From: Acanthaster planci
Taxonomy: Eukaryota; Echinodermata; Asteroidea; Valvatida; Acanthasteridae
Assembly: GCF_001949145.1 (NCBI RefSeq)
Contig: NW_019091481.1
Coordinates: 458,891-522,890, forward strand
Direction of reading: 5' to 3'
DNA: 64,000 nt
Shown here: positions 48,795 through 61,600 of the stretch, piece by piece
Position numbering within the stretch: position 1 is the stretch's first letter
Layout: each line of letters opens with the position of its first letter
Translations under genes and position numbers: made by a program
Notes under the pieces: model-generated
Databases searched by the model: none
Seen by the model: the letters and a program-made list of their open reading frames with translations, nothing else
Told to the model about the DNA's origin: nothing

Positions 48795-49662
48795 ACAATG
48801 TACTTCTTTTATGTATAGAATGATGTAATGCAAACACACAACTGTGCTACAACTACTGAACTGTATCACACCTTTCAATAATTATGTCTAAAAGTTTTAA
48901 ACACACCTTTTTAAAACACACGTTATTTTTCATCAGAGCCTCTACACGTACCTCAAACAGCTGTTTAGAAAAGCATAACCTGGTGTTGAATGTACATGCT
49001 TCAAAGAGTGGAATAGAATAACTCATAAAAAGAGAACAAATGTGAATATCCATTTGCTTCATTCTGTTTGATGAGAGTGAGATTATATATACAGCTGCAC
49101 TGTTTCGCAGTTTGTGAGAGCGTTTAGGAGGGGTCAAGCTTCAGTAACTCTGGAGTGGATATTGTATAGCAACACTCTATAAATTGTGACCTGCAGCAGT
49201 TGGAGATGCTGAACAACTGGCATTAACAAGCTTTGCCAGATGCTGGAAATCAAAATATTCCTGAAAATTTGCAGAACAGTTTGCATTATACTACTATTAA
49301 AATCAGCAATAACTTGTAATCTTTTCATAAAATCCCAACCCGGAGAATAAATTTATTTTCAGAATAGAACGGATGTACCAGTAAGCATGTTGTGACATGC
49401 AGTGAGAGTTTATAGGGGACTGTTTACATAGTTTACAAATGCTCATTACTGCAGAAGACACTAGATAGCTTACTAAGTCAACTCCAACAATCTTCTGCAG
49501 AAATAAAGAAACATGGGGAGATATCCCTCCCCCTTCCCCAAAACACAGAACCTACACATGCAAAACAGGAGTTTCAAAGGGTACTCCAAGTAGTTAACCA
49601 GCACATCTGTTTTATTGGGGATGAACACGAGTCTCTTTGGTTGGCCATGCCCTTCTGGTAAG

Positions 49663-52600
49663 TCAAGGCTTGTTACTCCTCATCCGCATGTCTCCTTCAC
49701 CATCAACGCTTATCTTTTCCTTCTCTTTGATCCTGAAAACAATCACATCAATATATCTCCTAAATACTTCCACCATGTTAAGCCCTAAATATAAAAATGG
49801 CATGCCAAATGGCCAGAATACCAAAGCAATATTTAAATATTTCTAAACAAATGTAATACATACAAATAGTTAATGCAAATTATAAATATCAAATAATATT
49901 ATCCAAAGAGAGAAAAGGTATTGTACAGATAAAATCAGGACAGTGCCAAGATATCACTGATACTAATAAAATACTACAAGGATAGTGCCCCAAGTAATAC
50001 TTTATACTATATATATGTGTGAATTGGGAATCATTCAAATTTCAAAATTAAAAGAAATAGAAGATGCTATATTTCAAGTGTTACTATTGCATTTTTAAAA
50101 TATGAAAAGTGTTTATGAGGTATGCACGTTAAACAAATGGAGGCCTACATATAAGTTAGAAAACGTGACACATGTTAGAGGTTTGTACGGAAATGAGACA
50201 AAGAATTGAAGTTGAATGTTGCTTATTCACATCATTGTAAATATTCCAAATACTCGGGCACAATTACTCTCTGTGAAGCGGAAATATCCCATCCAAACTG
50301 CTATACCTCAATTTTACAGCAACATTGGTCTTGGTAAATATATCCAAGCAAAGTGGGCTTAGAATACATGTATAAACCATCAATGTGTCCATCCAGCACA
50401 TACATGTACTACCAGCAACTACTATTTGCAGCTATTAGTCTGAATTCAACCATTACAAATTGCAATCTGCCTTCCACCCTCACAGTAACTGCATTAAGAG
50501 CAATAATTAATGAGGGGCAGGCCATCTGTGACAGGCCATCTGTGCTGGTATGACGTTACAGACTTCTATTAATATTCTGTGATCAGTACTTCCAGAGGGC
50601 TAGCTAATTGTGACGTAAACACTAAACCTGTTTCTGTATATGATAACTACCGGTATTAGCATACCAACTTCCACTCTTCCAAGTATTTTAGGTTGCATGG
50701 TTGTGACTAATAAACAGGAAGTAGACAGTTTTAATTTGTCTTGATTGGACTGCATTTAGTCAAGGTTACTCAAGTTTCACTTCAGAACGAACATGTACAT
50801 GAACTTCACAATTTTTTTTTCATGAAACTGAAGTTGTCAAAGCAGATTTTGGTTAAACCTCAGCATTTGGGTGTCTGTGTGGTAGGCACAATGATGAAAA
50901 CAGGAGTTAGACTGGAGAAACAAAATATCTACGAAATAATCAACAGTGGTTTCAAGGGCGTCTCAGCAGTGTAGAATATAAGACATACATTTGTCTTTGC
51001 CTAAAGGCGCCCCTTAAAATGTCCATTTCCTGTATTCTACTTGTATATCAATTTTTATACATAAAAACACCAGAATAATTAACTCAGAAATGTCCAGGTT
51101 TATAAGAAATTTTTTTGAAAAATCCAGATATCATAAAGATCATAAGAAATCTCACCCTAGTGAAAAGGGTAATTGATGACATTATGAAGCACAACTTGTA
51201 AAATGTTTTCAAGACTAAGAAATCTTCCCAAGGACAACTCACGGTTCAGATGCATCTTCCTCCTCTTCTTCTTCACCTACATCATCTCCCTGAGTGCACT
51301 TCTCATGAATAAAGATGATGATGATCAGGATAATGACTTCACTCATTATTCCAATGAAGGGCCACAAGGCAGCTAGACGATCTGGGCACAATTACCAAGA
51401 CAAGGTCAATAAGAAAGGTTTCAATAACAAGTGTGTGGAAAATGAAACACTTTCCCCAGGTTTTAGTCTCTATTTGAATTTCATGCCTACAGCAGGCTAA
51501 ATTTCATACTAACTGCTTTTATGTTTGTATCTAGTGATGAGTTCAGGACAAAAGCACTTATGTAATATTAATGACAGGTGCCTAAACACAACATTCAAAA
51601 GAGTAAACAAACAAGCAACCAATGAGAAAAACTCTGGTTTTACGCACCTCTGACTCTCAACAGTATGGTGTGTTGAACAGTAGTCACATTGCTGGTTGCA
51701 ATGCACGTGTAGTTCCCTGCGTCACTAAAGACAACATCCGTCATATGGAGCACAGATCCAATGTCCCACTTGGAATGTTTGATTTCAAAGCGACCACCAT
51801 TGTTAACGGTCTCGTTGCCAATCATCCAGGTGAATGATGGTTCTGGATCTCCTTTTGGGTAAAGGGCGATGCACTCAAAACGAGCACGCTCACCTTCGGT
51901 AAACTTGATGGAATTCGGTGCCTTTAGTCTCAGTACACCTGTCAAGAAAATTGAAATGGCCAGCAAGCTCCATGAACATACATGTAGGATCCTCACCAGT
52001 GACCACGCAGCAAGGTGGTCTGGTTCCTAACTCCACAATAATTTGAAGTTTAAATAACCATGGGGGAAGGGCAGCAGACTACTTCCTCATGTGGTATCAG
52101 TACATGCAGTTAATGAGAAATAGCACATGTCAGCCAGTGGAATCATCATAAACCTTTTCCATGCAAAATACCGTAAACTCCAGCTAAGTTGAAATCGTAC
52201 AACTCGGTAAATAGCTCAAGTTGGCAGTCTCACGAAAGTCTTGATCATCTCCATTTCCATTAGACTTTTATTTCTAAGTTGACTTTTATTTCTAAGTTGG
52301 CTTTTATAAGTTGTCATTTCAACTAAGTCGGTATGTTACTCTTGATCTCATCTCCACAAAAAGTAAGTCAGCATTTAAAAATTCCCGCATTGGCATCGAC
52401 TTCTGCGCTGCGGTTGGCAAGAAGTGTCAGTAAACAATCACACGGTGACATCTGTTTATTGGTACAGTACATGATTGCTGCAACAGTGTTAATGTAGCAT
52501 TAGATTAGTTAGATCCCAGCCCGGCGATAAGTGCATTGCTATCCTGTACGGATCCCAGACCTTTGTCACATGCACATTTAGAGGATATCATGTATGTACA

Positions 52601-55600
52601 TGCCATGTAAAATTGTACGGATTTTTTCCTGCAAAAAATATGTGCACATGAGGGTATGTCGAGTCAAAATTAATAATTTCTGCTATCTGATGGCCCAAGC
52701 ATGAGACAAATTGCGTCGCAAGCGTAGTGTGGTAGAAGCACACAGGATTCAGTGAAGCATGTATTGGCACATGGGTTCCAACTGCCAACTATAGCAAAAA
52801 TGGCTCCTGACTCTCACAACAATTCAAAGTACATTCCAAACTCCGACAACATGAAGCCACCAAAACTTCTGAAATACTTCAGCAAGTGAGTTAGTTCACA
52901 GTACTAGCCCCCTTTATGCATAGGTATTTTCAGCTTGAAGATTCTGGTGCACATATTTTCAGTGGTCCAGTGGAGCGCGATCTTTTGTTGGACTGTCGCT
53001 GGGTGAATTCAACATTTACCGGTCCATGTACATGTATATGCAGGCACTCAGGTCGCACTGATGAGCCACTGCGTTTCACAAAAACCTATCCCCATGTCAA
53101 AACTTCGGAGCATTGCAAACCATGCGTCTATTCCTTCCTCCATGCTTGGACTAGATACTTTGAGCGTTGCAACCAATCACATACATGTACATTTACATAC
53201 ATACATGTAAGCATAGCACGTCATTTCATGGAAGTTGGCAAAATGACAACTTACAGTAGAAGTCAGTCTTTGCGTTAAGTCGTCACAAATTTTAAGGTCC
53301 CGAGGGTGCCCACTTAGCCGGAGTTTACTGTACATGTATCCACAATGATATAATTACATGTACCAAAAATAATAAGTGAAAAATTATATTTTGACCATGG
53401 AAAGAGTACACACACACATCTGCAAATACACAAGCCTAAAGATGAGTGTAATGTTGTTCTCTTACAATGTTCAATCCGTTCTTTTTTGTTGGTATATTGC
53501 AAGGGAGTCACATACCGGTACATGTACATGTATGCCATCAATCCCTAAACAACGGACACCTTCCTTTAACAAAGCTTCCAACTGGATTGAATAGGAGGAT
53601 GGTGCCTGTTTTTGTACACATAGAAAAGGATTAGTTTAGCATTCCTTGCAGCATGTGAATGCATTCAAGCAAGGGTCATTCACCAACATGCAAAGGCAAA
53701 GAACAATATGGAAGATGGAACAAGCCAATGGTACTGGTAAGCAGACAGAAACAGATCAAATCCAAGCTGATCTGGGCCCCAACTTGATCTGGGTCTGACT
53801 TGATCTGGGTCTAACTTGATTTGGGTCTGAGATGACTTGCAACATTCAGTCTTCCATGTACATGTCTTGGTATATTTGAGTGAATTAATTTGGGATTTTT
53901 GCCCTGCCCGATGTGTATTTTAACACTGTATGCTCAGTGTATGCCCCCGAAGGCTTGCCAAAAAAAACAAAAGTGTACTCATGTGGGACTCGAACCCACG
54001 ACCTCCTGCTTACTAGTGCAGACGTCTTAACAACTGGTTGCCGGTGTTGGCTGGCTGGTTCGAGTCAGATGTAGCAACTGGTATTATATAAACTATTATT
54101 ACTAATAAAAAAAAAACGTCGGGCAGGGCAAAAATCCAAAATTAATTTACATCTCCCCGGCGCAAATCCATCATTGAAATATATTTGAATGATTCAAGAC
54201 AAGGAAGGGTCGGTCGGTCGGTCGGTCGGTCGGTCGGTCGGTCGGTCGGTCGGTCAGTCAGTCATTCATTCATTCATTCATTCATTCATTCATTGTTTGT
54301 TTTCTTACCACCAACAGTTATTTCTGCACTAACTATTGTGTTATTATACAATGCCTCACAAGAATAGTGGCCACGGTCATGATCTACACTGGCTTTCTTG
54401 ATGGTCATTGTAGATCCCTAAAAAAGAATACAAACAATTTCATATTATTCCACACAATCTTAATATATGTGTAAAGCAATAAATACTATCTCAAAATAGG
54501 CCAACGAAAAATGCCTACACCTGTCTGGGTTAATTCCAGAAATTAGGGGTCCAAAAGTGCGATATTTCTATGTCCTGTTACCTATGACCTTAGTTATTTG
54601 ACATGGAAATATCACTGGAATCGATTTCAAACTATTACTATCTGTTTGGCAGGTAATTTGCATTAATTCATCACTCTTGGAAATTAGAAAATGTGTTCTG
54701 AACTTCACTTTCAGATATGACAGGGACACACACAAAAAAATTGACGCCTAATTTCTGGAATTACCCATGTACAGTACATGTATTTATATGTGGCTCAACT
54801 TTTTTTCCCTTGAAGCTAAATTATCAAAATAAACTGTAAATACTAAGTCTGGAAAAAAGTCTCCACCACTGGCTTTTGGTGACAGTTTGACTAAAAACCT
54901 TTGGGGTCACGGTTAAACTATGGCTTATCCCAATACAAGTACAACTGCAGTACATGCATTGGAATGTACATGTACAGTGTATATGTTATACCATCTGAAA
55001 AAGCTTTTCAAATCTTTTCAAAGTTTTATAATATACTGACTTAATCAGAGGGGTTAATTTCAAAAAAGTAAAGCAGCCAACTGCCTCTCAGTCAAAAACA
55101 ATCAATTTGATTGTGTAATTACTAATAACCACAGAGAAATTTTAAGATTCATTTATAAATATTCAACTAAATTTTGTACCAAGCAGGACCTGAAAATCCA
55201 TCAGCTCAAAATAGTTTGAAGACCAACCTGAATTTCAATCTGAGGCAGTCGCTTATCAGGAAGAACGAACGTCCCGTTCTTCCTCCAGGTGACTTCATAA
55301 GATGCACTGCCATCTACCAAGCAGGTAAATTTCTTGTCTGTTTCTCCGTCAATGACACGACTGCCGTTGATCTCCACAAAACCATCTACAGATGGAGGGA
55401 GGGACAACCCTTGTTAAGATTTTGCAAAGGAATCACCTTCCATGTTCAACATACTGTATGCTACGGTACTCACTTTTACAAAGTAACAGATTATCCTAAA
55501 CTTGCAATCGCATCGATGTTTGCACTCTTTAAGAGTTTTTGAAAAGTTGGTTGAGTTAAAATGATTATATGCCGGTTACAAATTGCCATTGACAGTTCTT

Positions 55601-58600
55601 ACAAACACAACCAGTGAAACAAAAGAAATATTAAATAGCAACTTACCATAGTTTACTGTCAGAGCTCCCTCAAATCGGGATGAGCCATATTTACAAAAGT
55701 AGCTTCCTGAATTGTCAACATGAACATCCAAGACCCGGAGTGTACTCTCCACAGCATCAGCCAGATATACAGTTTTTATCTTAAAGCCAGTAGTGCCATT
55801 AGTGATTGGAAACAGTTCGTTTCCCTCTCCGTCTTCTTTCGTCCACTTTATCTCTTGACCGGCTTCAAGGGGTGTGGCTGTGCAGACAAATTCCGCATTA
55901 TCCCCTACTGTAGCAGTGAGTACCGGAGGTGCAACTTTCACTGTAAAAAATGAAAAAAAAAAAGGTTTCATGATTAGCCAAATTTCTTGACAATGGGATA
56001 ATCTTCCTATTCTCAATGTTAAAGGGGGAGGCGATGAATATGTACAATAAAACACACAAACAATTTTCTTTTAATTCGACAAATGGCAGGCCAAACAACT
56101 TTGCGAGGTTTTCAGAAGTACATGTGTACAATCCATTAACTCTGTGCTAATGATCCCTCTCTATGGACAGCTCATCAGGAAATTCCTACCAATAGGCAGA
56201 AAACAGTTGGACAAACTGTAAACGACTCAAACAAATTAACAGGTAAAACTTATAAGAGAAAATCTTCCACAAGATCAGAAGTTACATGTGTACATATACA
56301 TTTGTCTACTCTACCGGGAAGAAGTAAGATGTCTTGCATTACAATTTGTCCCCTCTGTCATGCCTTGTAAATCAAACTTGTACCCAGGATATTCTACAAA
56401 GTGCACAAACATTGTATTTTAGTTCCACACATGACTGTAACTCTAACAATCATTATTTTAAAAAATGAGTTTAAAAACTCTGAATTACAAACCCAAACAC
56501 ACAAAATTTTGGTTAGAAGGGTACATGTACAAATTTATCTAAATTCCGTAGACGCTATTGATTAATTTTTAACAACTGATGCAATTAAACAAAGGGATGC
56601 AGACATCAAAAGCAAAAGTCAGATTCCTTACCATTACCACTACCCATTCCACCTGACGCTTCTATATAACAGCAAGACATAGAAATGAAAGATGAAATCA
56701 TGACACCAGATGGTTAGAGATCATACACGTAGGGTCACATTCACAGAAATAGATCAGAAGAAAGTGACCATTGTACACGTGCAATTAGCCTCAACCTCCC
56801 TACTAAGTACCAGGGTCTTTTGGGCAGGAGAATCTCTGAATACATCAACATCATGCTTGAATGCAACCATATATTCTTGGTGTTGCTCGTAAGCATCATA
56901 GCAATGCAAACTACTCATTCAATATCATTTTCACATAGCCTCTGCCACATCCTTTCCTTAAAGGAACGGGTACATGATGTACCGGTATAGGTACCACATG
57001 CAGGTGCAGGTTGATTTCTACCATTAAATAGTGCCCTTGTGTAAAACATTCCCCTCTTAGGAAAAAAATATCTAGGATGCTCCTTTTCACTGTTTCAGTT
57101 CCTTTGGGATACATGTACCCATAAAGGCAATGATGTAGAGCTTGTAAAATAAAACAACTCAACCAATTAGAAGGAAGGATCTCTGACCAATCTTGTTGGA
57201 ATCAATGCAGACAAATATGTATACATGTACATGTAATCTACATGTATGAACATGGGACTGTGCTGAATATTTAAAAATGTAATAAAACTTCAAATAATCA
57301 AAATTTAATTTTGGATTTAAATATTCCGAAGTAAAATGATTGATAAGCCTACCTATGAGGCCAGTACACATGTACATCAATTACTTTTGCTCCTGTGTAC
57401 CAATTTCAACTTCTAAACGAAAAAAAACAATGCCTCACAAGTAGCCTGCAGTATACATGTATATCACCTGTAAATGTGTCAGCCAAATACCCGGTACATG
57501 TACAACTCTAAAACCACCCAGAAAGGTTTCACTTGGTCCCACGCTTCAGTCAAGTCTCGTTGTAACAAGGTTAATGGAACTACAATCCTGGACAAAATTG
57601 TTGGGACACTTGGCAATAGCTATACGCTCTCCAGCCCCCCCCCGGTCAATGTTGTCATGTCCAGCCGGAGCACAGACCATGCGCATAGACCTAATAGATT
57701 TGTCCAGGATTGTTCGAGTTTACCATGCCTGTTTGTGTGAGTGGGGAGGGTCTGGTTACTTGGAGTGTGCAAAATATATTTTGGCATTGGCTGATTCGAC
57801 TGAACACTCGGAACTTGAAATGAACAACAAATGCACTGAATTCACCCTCAAAAAATCACAAGCATTGTCATGATAGCATCATTATCTCCACTCTCACCCC
57901 ATGAACAGAGTGGGTAGCACGCTCTAAAATACATGTAACTGGGTACGCGCACACTACACACAAGGCACACTGCCAACGGCAAGCCACAATACTTTACTAA
58001 AGAACTTGAGTCTTTCCCCCTTTTTTTCACGATTTTTCTGGATCATCGCTACATTTCTCGACAAAAGACGGAGAAACTAAAAATCGGAAATGCCACACAA
58101 TTTTATGGCGTGTCCAGTCCTACATGTACATGTACAGTTTAAGTTTAAAAAAAGGAGTCTCTTTAGTACAGATATCCCACGATACGCTATGGTGCATGGT
58201 GTACGACCAAGAGTCAAAGGTTCCTCACCACATGTACACGTATACATGGGTGAGATTTAGTTTTGTCGAGTACATGTACATGCATGAGTATATGTACATG
58301 TACATGCATGTACATGGTCTGTACACTGAACTGGCAAGTCATCCATGGAATGACCTGAACCATGCCCATACCCAGTTGGGCCAAGGACGAATCTACATTT
58401 ACATCTACATGTGTACACTCTGAGTGGGCACTGCTTTTTACAACCATTGAACTAAAACTGCTCAGTGCTGCAGCATACAAAAGGCTCTTTGGACTGGCAC
58501 TGAATAATGGTCATTGTACCCTGGTAACCCACAACTCACAAACACCATAGACTGCTGAAATGCAGTAAAACTTCATTGTCTCTGTACATATGCATTAACG

Positions 58601-61600
58601 TGGGGCCTTCAGAGTACCATAGATCAACATAAGCTACATGTACATGTACATGTCAGTGTGTTACCTGTACACCCACCATGTCTCACAACTCAACAGTGCA
58701 AAATGCTATCTCCTGCCATGCATTCACGTCTACACATTTTATCAGTTTACACAATGACAGTGTGTTGTGTGCAACACACGTTTTCAAGAAGATACCAGTG
58801 AAATAAGCAACGTCCAATCAGCATTTTTCTTTCTTATAAACCTCACTGGATTCATGTGTACATATTCATGTAGCTGAAATGGCAATCAACCACACGTTCA
58901 TGACTCGTTCAAGATAGTACTTAAGAGCTTTCTTTTCTCAAAAGCCTTTGATCAGTGAATTGATTTTTACACATGTTCTAGAAACAACTTGTTGCTTTGA
59001 AACATTGTGGAAAGCGCATTAAAATGTTGTTATAGTTATAGCTATGTAAATGCATGGTATAGTAATGTACAAGGTACCAGCACATGTACCGGTACACATG
59101 TACATGTACCATTGCATGGTATGATCAGACACGCCTGCTCAATTTAATGTGATCTCCTTCATGACGTACATGAGTTATAACACTGAACATGAGCATTCAC
59201 ATACACTGGTAACGGATATTACATGTACTCTGTGAGCAATAACATATTACATCTATGAGGCAACCGTTGTCCCAAGAGCAACCTGAGGGAAAAAAGCAGC
59301 CTTGATATTAGGTTCTAAAAGTAAATGTGAAAGTAAATGTACATTTACTAAAAGTAAATGTACATGTGTGTCAGTGCAAAGCTTGCAAACACATAAACCA
59401 AGACAACATATGTACTAACTAGTACATGTGTGTATGTTCCTCGGTGTGGCAGACAAGTACATACACATGATCTGACATGTACATGTACATACATGTACAT
59501 GTACTGGTACCCGTGCTGAACATCTTCCAACTAAGAGGTGTCAACCATTAAATGTAATGTAAACTTTCATCCATTATAGTTCCAACTGCAACAAGTTTAT
59601 TTTGAAATTTGTACCTGAAACACACAATTAATTGTGGGTACTACACACCTCTTGACATATTATGGGGACCAAAATCATATTGGGGACAAATGTTGTTCCC
59701 ACCATTTGCTCCCAACTTTCCTAACAAAAGAAACTGTCTTCTCCTTCCTCCATGCCTAAACACAGTAAAGGCCTACCCACATTAACATGTAAGAGTGGCA
59801 TCTGCTTCCTTTTACTGGTGTACAATGTACTTTTGTTATGCATGCAGTGTACAGTAAAGTGTATGTGCTTGTGAATACCCTGTGACAATTTCGTGAAATG
59901 TGTTCCCATAATCACAGACATGGAAGAGCTCTGTGTACAAAAATTATGCAAAGGTCAGCATACAGATTAAGAGCAACAATCTTTTTTTAAACTATTATGT
60001 TGTGACTGCTTTCACCATAGGCCAGATCCAGTTTTACATGTAATCATTACAGTAGTGTTATGGAAGTTGCCAGACAATCTGCAATATGAGTCTACTGAAC
60101 ATAGAATGATTTACATGTAATGTGAAGGGTCTTACAAGCACCAATGTGTGTTGTGGGAACACATTTCAACGAGCATTACTAGTAAGATCCAGTACGTCAA
60201 AGGTAACTTACCAGTGGCATTGGGTGAGGGTGTGCCTTTTGTACATACACACATAAATGTAAATAAAACAATTCATAAATGCATCCTGTCAAAAAAGACT
60301 TGTTGGTAATTTTAAGCCATCACTCAGCATGAAGAATGAAAAAGACTATGCAGAATTAAATATAGCGAGGAAAAATGCAAAATGAAATTAGTAAACAATA
60401 GCAACTTCAAGGCTGAGGCAGATGATGGGCTAGTATCAAGGTAAGTTCTCTACATACATTGTACATGTACATGTAGAGTATACATACAGTGTACATGATG
60501 GTCAGATGATATGCCTTTTAAAGTTACAGTATCACACTTTCTAAATACACTATTGATGTGTGCATGACATGAACACAATACATGTGGCGGTATACATGAT
60601 ATCATGTCAATCAAAATAACACCTGTTCCACTTCCCCTTCTTACAGCACCTGTACTACAAGGAATGTACCATGTCATTGATTAATTGATACCACGGAATA
60701 TCAGAATAATGCATGCAAGTTCCTAAAAACATTGCCTACAAACATCCTTCCTGCCTCAATTTCAATCACCCAATTGTACGTGTATATGATCAAAATTAAA
60801 CAAGGTGATTTGTAGAGTCTAGTTATTTGGACTGTAGAATCCTAATTACTTAATTTTACCCTCTTTTTTGCATCATCACAAAACCTGTTGAGTGATGTTT
60901 ACACAATGTTCAGTTCAGAGTCTTTATTTACAAAAAATGTGCGATAAAAGTAAACTCAAATCATGAACACAAAAAGTGTTTGTGGGTGGAGGCCTCAATG
61001 AAGCATGGCTTGTTAAGAACTCTACATGTAGATACCCCCACTCATATTCATGACAAAAACAAAGTCAGACACATGTGACCATTAACAAAGAACACAGTAT
61101 TGTAACTTAATGAGAAAATTCAGTGCAAAATACAGTACATATAATTATTATCAATATCCAACCATAACATACCCCTGAAAAAAAAACTGTTTCTAAAATA
61201 ACTAATTAACTGGCTATGCTTTCATAAAGTGTCGACACAACTCCACAGTTCGAACCCTTTCTGTTTCACAGTCATTTCAGAAATTGTAGTACAAGCATAA
61301 GGTCCATTCAATTATCGACACTGCTTTGTGAACTTCTACACTCTGTTGACATTGGCTTATATGTATTTAGATGTTCGTAAAAACTCTCTTCTTCCTGTCT
61401 TCAGTTTTACTTCATTTTATCTGTTTTAAGGTGTCGATGGGGGCCATGTTATTTAGCATCAACAAGTGTCAACAAATTATTCCAGCATATTCAAACATTC
61501 ATGTACACGGATGTGTGCATACATACATGTACATGTAATGTGTAAAACTTGGTATTTAATCAGCTCCTAAATGTCATATGCAATTTGGATACATTATATT

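Larger units (their letters stand above)
44067..49662. other. Convergent intergenic region between HCN and basigin
   Basis: AATAAA at 44825-44830 is the likely HCN poly(A) signal. On the minus strand, AATAAA complements at 49612-49617 and 49352-49357 could end basigin transcripts with short UTRs. Between them lie a family A element (46695-46880), another inverted-repeat element (48635-48794) and a perfect AT palindrome (47593-47620). Apart from these I recognise nothing, and no gene is evident. Confidence 0.55.

Noticed and set aside
53967-54068. tRNA gene on the minus strand
   Set aside because: The T-arm and terminator look good, but no 7-bp acceptor stem or proper D/anticodon arms can be paired. 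Treated as tRNA-like sequence within a repeat.
54185-54367. Protein with repeated VGRS/SFIH units
   Set aside because: It is a translation of the tetranucleotide microsatellite and part of the antisense of a basigin exon.
57457-57873. 138-aa and 88-aa open frames in the basigin intron
   Set aside because: They run through a short inverted-repeat element, have no conserved domain, and overlap each other in different frames.
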